A DNA stretch of 17,174 bases, taken from NCBI GenBank assembly GCA_964614375.1, contig CAZTLI010000061.1:1-17174 (forward strand). The letters run 5' to 3'. Within the stretch, counting starts at the first letter, position 1. Every line of letters starts with the position of its first letter. Position numbers and translations under genes: made by a program. The stretch comes from CAZTLI01 sp964614375 (GTDB lineage Bacteria > Chloroflexota > Anaerolineae > Aggregatilineales > Phototrophicaceae). A model generated the notes under the pieces. That model did not search any database and was not told where the DNA came from. It saw nothing but the letters and a program-made list of their open reading frames with translations. Below, one piece after another: positions 1 through 6,187 of the stretch.

Positions 1-2
1 AT

Positions 3-194
3 TTGATGCGCGCCGCCCGCGAAATGCACGTTGACTGTGTGGAGATTGGCGCGGCGCTCAGCAACCCGCGCGCGCTGGCGCTGTATCGGCGGTTGGGCTT
101 CCGTGATAGTCACGAGGTGATGGTTGATTTGGGCAAGGGCAAAGAACCCGTGCTCTATCTGCGGCTGAAGTTCCAGCATTATCGCCTGTTGTGA
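3..194 (+). CDS. GNAT-family N-acetyltransferase, C-terminal fragment
   Basis: The reading frame is open to the left edge, so this is the last ~63 codons of a gene that begins outside the window. The segment N-P-R-A-L-A-L-Y-R-R-L-G-F (about residues 21-33 of the visible part) is the C-terminal acetyl-CoA fold signature of GNAT acetyltransferases (N-x-x-A-x-x-L-Y-x-x-x-G-F). It is followed by a last beta strand (VLYLRLKF), as usual in RimI-like members. The family transfers acetyl from acetyl-CoA to an amine; the substrate cannot be told from this fragment. The TTG/ATG codons at 3-8 are unlikely to be the true start. It is convergent with the next gene. Confidence 0.8.
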   Translation: MMRAAREMHVDCVEIGAALSNPRALALYRRLGFRDSHEVMVDLGKGKEPVLYLRLKFQHYRLL

Positions 195-420
195 TGGCGC
201 TGCTGGCTGGACAAAATAGATGAACCACAGCAGCACAAACGACGGCAAAAGGTAAGGGGCAACAGATTCAACGCAAAGGGTAAAAGGTAATTTGGCACGG
301 CCTCAGTCCTTTTAGCGCATCCCTGCCTTTACTCATCACTCATTACTATTTTCGAGGAAGTTTCCCAACAAAAAAACGGACACCCACTATTGGAAGTCCC
401 TTGGCATGAACGGATTGAAA
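195..420. other. Convergent intergenic region with degenerate repeat-like text
   Basis: Gene-free stretch between two convergent genes. It contains AACCACAGCAGCACAAAC near 225 and the related purine-rich phrases AAAAGGTAAGGGGCAAC and AAAGGGTAAAAGGTAAT (about 247-291). It also has a TCATCACTCATTACT phrase near 335-350. These resemble decayed copies of simple dispersed repeats. The only functional element I can support is the minus-strand terminator at 370-399. Confidence 0.4.
370..399 (-). terminator. Rho-independent terminator of the 421-1032 gene
   Basis: Read on the minus strand, GGAC-T-TCCA, loop ATAG, TGGG-T-GTCC forms two 4-bp stem blocks separated by one T:T mismatch. The hairpin (378-399) is followed after one G by seven T (370-376). 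It starts about 20 nt after the TGA stop at 421, the expected place. Confidence 0.75.
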
Positions 421-1032
421 TCACGGCAGGCGTTTCGTCTCGGATAGGTCAGACGATGGGACATGCTCCCGGCTGTGGGGATTGAACTGCACGAACATAT
501 TGGCGTAGGCATCGTTCGAGAATTCAAAGCGCACGCCTTCGATGGGATTCGAGGAGTCATCACCTTCGGCCTGATAGAAATCCATTTTCAGGTAGCGCGC
601 GGGTTGTTTGCGTTTGATGCCGAACAGCAAGCCAATCACCACCGCCACCGCGACAATCAACGCGCCACCGCCACCACCCACCTGATTCTGCGAGAATAAG
701 AACAGGGCGATACCAAACCCGATAACCGCACCAATCAGCAAGCCGATGATGCCCCGCAAGAATGAATAGCCATAGGGATTACGCTTCCAGCGGTCATAAT
801 CGCGCGAACAATTGGCGCAAAACGGCACTTCGCCCACGGGCAAGTCATAGGTGCGATTTTTGACGTGCATGACAACTTCGAGTTCTTTGTGGGTGAGCGC
901 AGGTTCGCTGCACAACACACATTGTTCAGGCCAGCTAATAGGCCGAATGCCCACCTTTTTATTGTGGTAGGTGAATATCAAAAAGCGTTTCTTGACAGTG
1001 CCTTCTTTAAATGGAATCCGCACCTGTTTCAT
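421..1032 (-). CDS. Four-cysteine (zinc-ribbon-like) two-helix membrane protein, unknown function
   Basis: 203 aa. Not recognised as a named family. Two CxxC/CxxC-type pairs, C38-x2-C41 and C72-x2-C75, lie 30 residues apart in the N-terminal part, which suggests one zinc-ribbon-like metal site. Two membrane helices follow (about 92-114 and 123-139) with a short QNQVGGGGG turn, so they form a hairpin. The remaining ~60 residues (from KRKQPARY) are soluble and mixed in charge. By the positive-inside rule both termini should be cytoplasmic. The ATG at 1030-1032 is preceded by AGGAA about 10 nt upstream, a modest Shine-Dalgarno sequence. The gene is monocistronic, with its own candidate promoter at 1073-1100 and terminator at 370-399. 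The metal site is inferred from cysteine spacing only. Confidence 0.75.
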   Translation of the reverse strand: MKQVRIPFKEGTVKKRFLIFTYHNKKVGIRPISWPEQCVLCSEPALTHKELEVVMHVKNRTYDLPVGEVPFCANCSRDYDRWKRNPYGYSFLRGIIGLLIGAVIGFGIALFLFSQNQVGGGGGALIVAVAVVIGLLFGIKRKQPARYLKMDFYQAEGDDSSNPIEGVRFEFSNDAYANMFVQFNPHSREHVPSSDLSETKRLP

Positions 1033-1072
1033 GATGAACCGTTCCTGAGTGATGATAATGTTTGCGGCGCAT

Positions 1073-1100
1073 TACATAGTTTACCACACCTATTTCTCAA
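1073..1100 (-). promoter_or_regulatory. Candidate promoter of the 421-1032 gene
   Basis: On the minus strand TTGAGA (1095-1100, 5 of 6 to the -35 consensus) is followed after 16 nt by TATGTA (1073-1078, weak -10). This lies about 40 nt upstream of the ATG. A CTCAA-5-TTGAG inverted repeat at 1096-1110 overlaps the -35 and could be an operator. The -10 match is poor, so this is tentative. Confidence 0.35.
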
Positions 1101-1241
1101 CACGCTTGAGATTACTAAAATGGCTGCTGGCCGCTGACTTAGGAGCTGAACCACACAGACACAGAGCTTTTACGCATCCTGCAATGGATGAGCGCATCGG
1201 CGCATCCCTACACGGCACTGGTGATCTGACACGCTTGAATC

Positions 1242-1268
1242 AAAACGGGCGTCCGCTGTGAACGCCCG
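1242..1268 (-). terminator. Rho-independent terminator of the LPETG-protein gene
   Basis: Minus-strand reading: CGGGCGT (1262-1268), a 9-nt loop, ACGCCCG (1246-1252), then TTTT (1242-1245). It is a perfect 7-bp GC-rich stem followed by a T run, about 25 nt after the TAA stop of the gene at 1293. Confidence 0.8.
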
Positions 1269-1292
1269 CAGATGATCGACTCTGTTTGACGG

Positions 1293-2153
1293 TTAACGCT
1301 TGCGATTATTGGCTGACCGGGCTTTACGTGAGAAGAAAATGACGCCAATCAAGCCCACGCCCATCAACAAGAAGGCTGTCGCTTCGCCAAAGTTCAAGCC
1401 TGTTTCTGGAAGTGTGTCTACGGGTTGTCGTGTGACGGATGGCCCGGGTGTCGTCACCTGCCCACCACTGCCGCCACCGGGTGTCACAGTCGGTTGTGGT
1501 CGCAAGGTCAATGCGAGTGCGGTAGCGGTGTTCGCGACATCCTGCGCGCCGCCAATACCCACTGTCGGCGGGGTTTCAGGCGTAGGTGTGACATCAACCT
1601 GGGCGGTAGCTTCATCGGTTATGACAACCTCTTCTGTCGGCGTGGGTGTATCGGTTGGTGTGGCTGTCGCGGTGGCGGTTGGCGTCAGGGCGATAGCGGT
1701 CTGTGTCATGAAAATGGACTGATTCGCCACTTCGGTTTGCGTCAACTGGGCTTCTACCGTCATATTCCGCATCACGACTGCCGTTGCCGAAAGTTCAAGG
1801 TCTGACGGTGGACGTTCGCCTGTAATCACCGCAATCAGCAGCACGAGGCCAATGCCAAAGACAATGAGCATGAGCACCGCCGCGAAAATAAAAGCGCGGC
1901 TCGTCCCACCGCCTTCACGCGCGGGTTCGCCGGCTGCGTCGTCTTCATCGAGGAAGCCCTCGTCTATCGACGTGCCAAAGTCATCAAACCCCTCATCATC
2001 AAAGGCGCTGGCATCGTCAAAACCCGCTTCGTCTTCAAATGCGAATTCGTCGCCGCCGTTTTCCTCATCATCGAAATCGCCGCCGAAGCCCTCGTCATCA
2101 TCGTCCAGGTTGAAATCGTCGTCAAAATCGAAATCGTCATCAAAATTGCTCAT
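1293..2153 (-). CDS. Asp-rich N-terminus, TM, Thr-Pro stalk, LPETG sorting-like C-terminus
   Basis: 286 aa from the ATG at 2151-2153, which has AAGGAG 7 nt upstream; the longer frame to 2195 has no comparable site. Residues 1-80 are almost only D, E, F, G, A and N (pI very low). Residues 87-111 form a first membrane helix. Residues 118-160 are a T/Q/A heptad-like stretch of the 'TQTAIALTPTA' type, and 155-245 are a Thr-Pro-rich stalk. Residues 248-252 are LPETG, followed by a second hydrophobic segment (258-275) and a basic tail (KARSANNRKR). LPxTG plus hydrophobic plus basic is the sortase substrate signal, but there is no cleavable signal peptide: the first helix follows 80 acidic residues. 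Predicted topology is N-in, stalk outside. No sortase lies in this window. It is monocistronic or a distal part of the upstream array (340-bp gap), with a strong terminator downstream. Confidence 0.85.
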   Translation of the reverse strand: MSNFDDDFDFDDDFNLDDDDEGFGGDFDDEENGGDEFAFEDEAGFDDASAFDDEGFDDFGTSIDEGFLDEDDAAGEPAREGGGTSRAFIFAAVLMLIVFGIGLVLLIAVITGERPPSDLELSATAVVMRNMTVEAQLTQTEVANQSIFMTQTAIALTPTATATATPTDTPTPTEEVVITDEATAQVDVTPTPETPPTVGIGGAQDVANTATALALTLRPQPTVTPGGGSGGQVTTPGPSVTRQPVDTLPETGLNFGEATAFLLMGVGLIGVIFFSRKARSANNRKR

Positions 2154-2160
2154 AAAGGTT

Positions 2161-2166
2161 CTCCTT
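2161..2166 (-). promoter_or_regulatory. Shine-Dalgarno deciding the start at 2153
   Basis: AAGGAG on the minus strand, 7 nt before the ATG at 2151-2153. It supports starting the LPETG protein at MSNFDDDF rather than 14 codons upstream. Confidence 0.75.
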
Positions 2167-2314
2167 ATTCCGGTGACGGGCGATCCAACCGACACCCACC
2201 GCTTTCCACACCGGGAATAAATACCGTTTCAATTATCTACTGAAATGCGTATATTCGCCACTCAATTTGCGGGTATTTGTCATGAACGGTCACGGCCCGA
2301 TGAATTTGTTTGAC

Positions 2315-2381
2315 GGGTAGGTATCGTGCGATTTTCACCGAGACCGGGGGTTTAAACCCCTTGCCCGCACAGATTCTACCC
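2315..2381. repeat. Nested imperfect palindrome around GGGGTTTAAACCCC
   Basis: A perfect 14-bp palindrome GGGGTTTAAACCCC (2347-2360) lies inside a larger split inverted repeat. That repeat is GGGTAG (2315-2320), 5 nt, GTGCG (2326-2330), matched by CGCAC (2366-2370), 5 nt, CTACCC (2376-2381). The core is very like GGGGTTAAAACCCC within the MITE-like element at 14681-14793, suggesting a dispersed repeat family. Confidence 0.5.
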
Positions 2382-2457
2382 ATGCGCCTGGTTCTGACCG
2401 CCGAATCCACGCTATCATGACACCCGTTCGTACTAGACTATACGCACATCGGGCAAT

Positions 2458-2482
2458 CGCGCAAGTTTTACGCGCAAGTTTT
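2458..2482. repeat. Two direct copies of CGCGCAAGTTTT
   Basis: CGCGCAAGTTTT occurs at 2458-2469 and again at 2471-2482 (period 13), just after the stop codon of the KOW gene. It may be simple slippage; no function can be assigned. Confidence 0.6.
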
Positions 2483-2493
2483 TAACCGCCAAT

Positions 2494-3597
2494 TTACTCT
2501 TGTTCGTCCAGCTTGTGCAGGCGACCCGTCGCTTCCAGATTAGCCAGCGGTACGGTCACCACATCGCCCGCGACCAGCGTCACATGGGCACATTTCATCC
2601 GCAGGCCATTCTCCAGCAGGACGGGTTGTTCAGGCAGTTCTTGTACTTCGCCCATCTGTCCAGCATAGGGCGCGCGGGTAATCCGTACCCGCATCCCCGG
2701 ACGCAGCGCTTGCATGATATTGGCGCGTGAGGGTTTTTCCCCCTTTGGCACAGGCAGGTTAATCACCACTTCGGGACGACGCGGCTCCCAGAACTGCCCC
2801 ATATAGGTATCCAGCGTCACCACCCGCTTGTCAAAGTCGGTCAACAGGCTGAAAATCGACGTGCTCATCCGCATATTGCCAAAGCCTTCGGTCAGCATCA
2901 CGGCGAGGTCGGACTTCAGTAGAAATTCGCGCATATCGGCATCAATACTCGGCGCGATGAAGCCGGCGCTATTTTGCTCCTGCGCGACGCGGATGGCGTC
3001 CATTGTCAGGGATTGGCGAATCAGGATAATCGCACCGCGATAGCGCGACTCGATGATGTCGGCTTCGCTCATATTTTCGAGGCCGCCGTCGGGTTCGGCC
3101 CGCATGGGCGCGATCACACGGCGATTATTGCCCCACACCCCTTGCACCAGCGCGCCTACGGTTTCGATTGCCACGCCCCGCCCGGCATACAAACGCACGA
3201 CACGTCCCTGCACCCCCGCCTCTAAATCTATGATTTCGGGCATTTCTTGCAAGATGACCCGTCCGTCGGCAATACGGGTGACGACACCGCGCACAGGCGA
3301 AAGCAGGCGTTTGCCTCTATCACGACTTTTGCCCGCAATCGGGTCTTTGACATCGACCACATCGCCGACTTTGACCAGCATCAGCGCCTCCAGACTATCG
3401 GCTTTCCGCAGGCCAAAAAATTGCTGCCCTTCGAGGATTATGTGCCGGGCGGGAATCGCGCCATGAGCGACCACATCACGAATATCCACGCGCGCGCCAT
3501 CGGTCACCTGAATGCTGCCTATCGCCGCTTCGGGCAGCAGGCACTCGCGGCGAATCGTCGTCAGATTAGAAATATAGCGTGAATCAGGATAGAACAT
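2494..3597 (-). CDS. Barrel-sandwich / KOW domain protein, last gene of the GlmL-like array
   Basis: 367 aa from the ATG at 3595-3597. This start is chosen because GGGGG lies 9 nt upstream and gives a 14-bp overlap with the preceding stop, typical of translational coupling; a start up to 45 nt upstream is possible. Residues ~70-120 (LVKVGDVVDVKDPIAG ... LLSPVRGVVTRI) look like a lipoyl/barrel-sandwich fold as in RnfC-type proteins, without a lipoylation lysine that I can point to. Residues ~185-250 form an alpha/beta segment. Residues ~299-325 (LRPGMRVRITRAPYAGQMGEV) fit a KOW motif, with SH3-like beta strands to the end. There is no signal peptide or membrane helix, so it is cytoplasmic. Its tight link to the actin-fold ATPase gene suggests a direct partner or adaptor. 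Function unknown. Confidence 0.85.
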   Translation of the reverse strand: MFYPDSRYISNLTTIRRECLLPEAAIGSIQVTDGARVDIRDVVAHGAIPARHIILEGQQFFGLRKADSLEALMLVKVGDVVDVKDPIAGKSRDRGKRLLSPVRGVVTRIADGRVILQEMPEIIDLEAGVQGRVVRLYAGRGVAIETVGALVQGVWGNNRRVIAPMRAEPDGGLENMSEADIIESRYRGAIILIRQSLTMDAIRVAQEQNSAGFIAPSIDADMREFLLKSDLAVMLTEGFGNMRMSTSIFSLLTDFDKRVVTLDTYMGQFWEPRRPEVVINLPVPKGEKPSRANIMQALRPGMRVRITRAPYAGQMGEVQELPEQPVLLENGLRMKCAHVTLVAGDVVTVPLANLEATGRLHKLDEQE

Positions 3598-5557
3598 CGC
3601 GCAGCGCCCCCAATTCATCATCGTCTTCGTCACTATCGTCAATCAAGTCCATAAAATCCTGGACATCGGCGTCGTCTACACGGTCTGCAATCGCCGCTTC
3701 GGTCTCGGTAGTCGCGCGGACAGCGGCTTTCTTGCGGCGGCGACCAAACCAGCCGCGCCGCGCCGGTTCTGGTTCAAGGATGACACCGTGTAATGAGGTA
3801 TCGAGTTCAACTTCGTCCTCAAACCAGCGTTCGGGGATGGTTACGGGTGGATTACCCGTCATTTCCGCCGCCCATAACGGCAGTTGTACCGCCCGTTCGG
3901 CAGCCGATAAACCTAACGGAATACTGCGCCCGCGCGCATCAAAAATCAGGCCCGCTTCGCCACCGCGCACGCGCATTTTCACGCGGCGTCTGCCATTGAT
4001 GTTCAGGCCGCGCCCTGCCCGCACATCGACCTGCACATCCTGCCCCGCGCCCGCCGGATAAATCCACAAATGCCCGCCCAGAACCGTTTCTTCGGTAACT
4101 TGCCCGTCTTCTTCGGTGATTTTGACTTTCATCGCCGGACTATCGACTTTCGGCTGTCCGCTGATGCTGATCGCCGTGCCAATTTGTTCCAGACTGTTGC
4201 CCGCCAGCACCTGTACGACGGCTTCGGGATTGAAGCGTGCCAATGAACCGAGCGCGGGCAGCAAGGCGTTCGGGTCATATTGCAGCAGCGTGACACCCGG
4301 CGGTTGCAACGCATCCAGCATCAGCAGCGCAGTATAGGCATGGTCGCCCAGGTTGGTCAGCGCCGCCCCGGATGCAATAATCAATTCCAGTTCTGGCGTT
4401 GTCCCATACCATTCGGGATTGGCGGTATGGATGGCATTGTGTATCCCCGCCCGCAGCAGCGCGTGTTCCAGATACAAATCGCGCACATTCATCGGCACAG
4501 AACCGGGATACAGCGTTTTATTCAACGCATAATTGACGATTTCATGTGGCGAGGCATTGAACGGCAGCCAGCGCCGAATTTCTTCTAATCCGACAGATTG
4601 CAACAGATTATAGGCGCTTTGTCCCAACCCCATATCGGCGCGAATCGTCGTTTTGCCCCGTCCATGCAGATGGGTGGTCAAATTGACCGTCGCCGCGCCA
4701 AAATCAATCGCTACCACGCCGCCGGGATGGTCTTCACTTAAATGCTCGACAATCAGCGCCGTGCTTTGCGCCGTCGGCAGCACGCCGGACGTGCTCATGT
4801 CGCCGACTGCGCCAAAGCCTTCGGCGTGATGTTCTTTATAGTCATCATAAGCGCTGCCGAGCCGAATTTGCGCCGATTCGAGTTCCTCGTCATTCAACGT
4901 AGGCCGCACATTGTCGGCGACCATCAATGTTGGCACACCATCAAACAACGCGCGGATGGAGTCGGATAGCGCGCGATTGCCCGCATACAGCACCGCCGGT
5001 TTATGCCGCGCATCCGTCAGGTCAACGGCTAATCTCGCCACGCGCGCCAGTTCTAAAATCGCGTCCTGTGCGCCGCCATCCGTACCGCCCGCGATAAAAA
5101 TCAGATCCGGGCGAGTCAATAGGAGCGCGTTCAGGCGTTCTTCTTCATTGCGACCATCAGCCAGATCAATAATCGTCTCTGGCTGCACATACGACCCGGA
5201 AATAGCGCGTAAGGCACTTTCGATGCTCATGTTTTCCATCAGGCCGATAATCACCGCCCTCAAGGGGCGCCCGGCGCTGGCTGTCGTCAAAAAATAATCG
5301 ACGCCCGACCCGTCCATCCGCTGCGGCACAATGACCCGTCCCTGATCGTTGGTGAAGGTGCGTCCGGTGACATCGCTCATATAGCGCAGCGCCCGCGTCA
5401 AGCCCACGCTCACGTCATTGACCGGAAAACCAAGCGTCGTGCGACTTTCGGCCTGTGCCACAAGCTGATACACGCCGTCCACGACATCAATCAGCAGCAC
5501 CCGTGTCGTGACGCTGCCAAAATCCGCCGCCAGAATGGAGCCAATGCCATTTGCCAT
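3584..5557 (-). CDS. GlmL/MutL-family actin-fold ATPase with extended C-terminus
   Basis: 657 aa. It has the ASKHA (actin/Hsp70) nucleotide-binding pattern: phosphate-1 AADFGSVTTRVLLID (10-24), a G-rich IAGGTDGG (155-162), phosphate-2 VVAIDFGAATVNLT (281-294) and the adenosine motif LIIASGAALTNLG (392-404). This order and spacing match the GlmL/MutL family, named for a protein encoded beside coenzyme-B12 glutamate mutase. Beyond the ATPase core lie a beta-rich region (~465-600), a basic Trp-containing stretch RRGWFGRRRKK (600-610) and an acidic tail (~618-657). No mutase gene lies nearby, so the glutamate-mutase name is probably misleading here. AGGGAG stands 10 nt before the ATG. The gap to the upstream membrane protein gene is 6 bp. 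It is soluble and probably membrane-recruited through its neighbours (inference). Confidence 0.85.
   Translation of the reverse strand: MANGIGSILAADFGSVTTRVLLIDVVDGVYQLVAQAESRTTLGFPVNDVSVGLTRALRYMSDVTGRTFTNDQGRVIVPQRMDGSGVDYFLTTASAGRPLRAVIIGLMENMSIESALRAISGSYVQPETIIDLADGRNEEERLNALLLTRPDLIFIAGGTDGGAQDAILELARVARLAVDLTDARHKPAVLYAGNRALSDSIRALFDGVPTLMVADNVRPTLNDEELESAQIRLGSAYDDYKEHHAEGFGAVGDMSTSGVLPTAQSTALIVEHLSEDHPGGVVAIDFGAATVNLTTHLHGRGKTTIRADMGLGQSAYNLLQSVGLEEIRRWLPFNASPHEIVNYALNKTLYPGSVPMNVRDLYLEHALLRAGIHNAIHTANPEWYGTTPELELIIASGAALTNLGDHAYTALLMLDALQPPGVTLLQYDPNALLPALGSLARFNPEAVVQVLAGNSLEQIGTAISISGQPKVDSPAMKVKITEEDGQVTEETVLGGHLWIYPAGAGQDVQVDVRAGRGLNINGRRRVKMRVRGGEAGLIFDARGRSIPLGLSAAERAVQLPLWAAEMTGNPPVTIPERWFEDEVELDTSLHGVILEPEPARRGWFGRRRKKAAVRATTETEAAIADRVDDADVQDFMDLIDDSDEDDDELGALRDVLS
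3607..3611 (-). promoter_or_regulatory. GGGGG ribosome-binding candidate inside the ATPase gene
   Basis: GGGGG on the minus strand, 9 nt before the ATG at 3595-3597 and inside the last codons of the upstream gene. It supports the 14-bp overlapping start of the KOW protein. Confidence 0.45.
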
Positions 5558-5563
5558 AGTCTT

Positions 5564-6184
5564 CTAGCTCCCTGTCAGTAACGAGCCGATAACCGAACTC
5601 AGAACGGTCACACTGGTGATAATCGCCGTCGCATACAACGCGCCAAAGGTGACGACGATGAAACCTTCGCCAATCGTGCCCAGCACGCGCGAGACACGCC
5701 CGCGTGTGACCGCGCCGCCGGGTGTGCGTTTGGCGAGATACTGAAAATAGACCAGCGTACACACCACACCGACAAACATCAGCAGCCCACCGCCCAGGTC
5801 ATGTTGTGCCGTTTGCCCGGTGCTCAACAGCAGCGGCAGCAGTGTCCCGGTAATTGCGCCGACCAGCGCCACCGACGCGCCCACCGCGATGAGAATCGCC
5901 AGGGTGATGTTGCCCAACCAGCTCAGGCGTGATGTTCCCTTAAAGAGCAGCAGCGCCCCCAGCACAAAGGCAATGACCAGCAGCAGCGTTTCTTCGGGTT
6001 TGCCGAACAGCATCGGCGCCAGCACCCCTTCAACGGTGACGATGGTGATATAACCCGCCGCCAACCCCGCGAAGATATAAACCGCCGTGCGAAACAGCAG
6101 CCTATCGAGCAGGTCGATACCGAGCGCATAGCTCAATATCGCCAGTGTAACGATAAATCCAAGCAGCGTTCCCAGTGCTTCCAT
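5564..6184 (-). CDS. Six-helix membrane protein of the GlmL-like array
   Basis: 206 aa, not recognised as a named family. Hydrophobic segments lie at about 5-25, 32-57, 65-81, 88-111, 131-150 and 170-200. The loops are short, and the only sizeable polar loop (~151-168, AKRTPGGAVTRGRVSR) is strongly basic and so cytoplasmic, a possible docking site for an acidic partner. There is no transporter or enzyme signature that I can see. It begins 3 bp after the stop of the giant gene and ends 6 bp before the ATPase gene, so it is certainly co-transcribed. The ribosome site is weak (AAGGCG about 11 nt upstream), consistent with coupling. It probably anchors the ATPase at the membrane (inference). Confidence 0.85.
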   Translation of the reverse strand: MEALGTLLGFIVTLAILSYALGIDLLDRLLFRTAVYIFAGLAAGYITIVTVEGVLAPMLFGKPEETLLLVIAFVLGALLLFKGTSRLSWLGNITLAILIAVGASVALVGAITGTLLPLLLSTGQTAQHDLGGGLLMFVGVVCTLVYFQYLAKRTPGGAVTRGRVSRVLGTIGEGFIVVTFGALYATAIITSVTVLSSVIGSLLTGS

Positions 6185-6187
6185 GCG

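Larger units (their letters stand above)
2154..2493. other. Gene-free 340-bp region between the KOW gene and the LPETG gene
   Basis: No credible ORF. It holds the Shine-Dalgarno of the LPETG gene, a nested palindromic element (2315-2381), and a 12-bp direct repeat (2458-2482). No clear sigma-70 promoter for the LPETG gene was found: AT-rich stretches near 2220-2250 lack a matching -35. I see no T-tracted hairpin that would end transcription of the upstream array, so read-through into the LPETG gene is possible. Confidence 0.5.

Noticed and set aside
1852..2220. 122-aa Ser/Lys-rich + strand open frame
   Set aside because: It is the antisense of the Asp-rich start of the LPETG protein; its composition is fully explained by that codon use.
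2494..3642. Upstream start of the KOW protein at 3642 (MTIVTKTMMNWGRCA...)
   Set aside because: It would overlap the ATPase gene by 59 bp, has no ribosome site, and encodes text that is the shadow of the acidic ATPase tail; the start at 3597 has GGGGG at 9 nt.
3584..5557. Calling the ATPase a true glutamate-mutase component (glmL/mutL) and giving it that symbol
   Set aside because: Family resemblance is clear, but no mutase large or small subunit is nearby and the operon is of membrane proteins. Also not the DNA-repair MutL.
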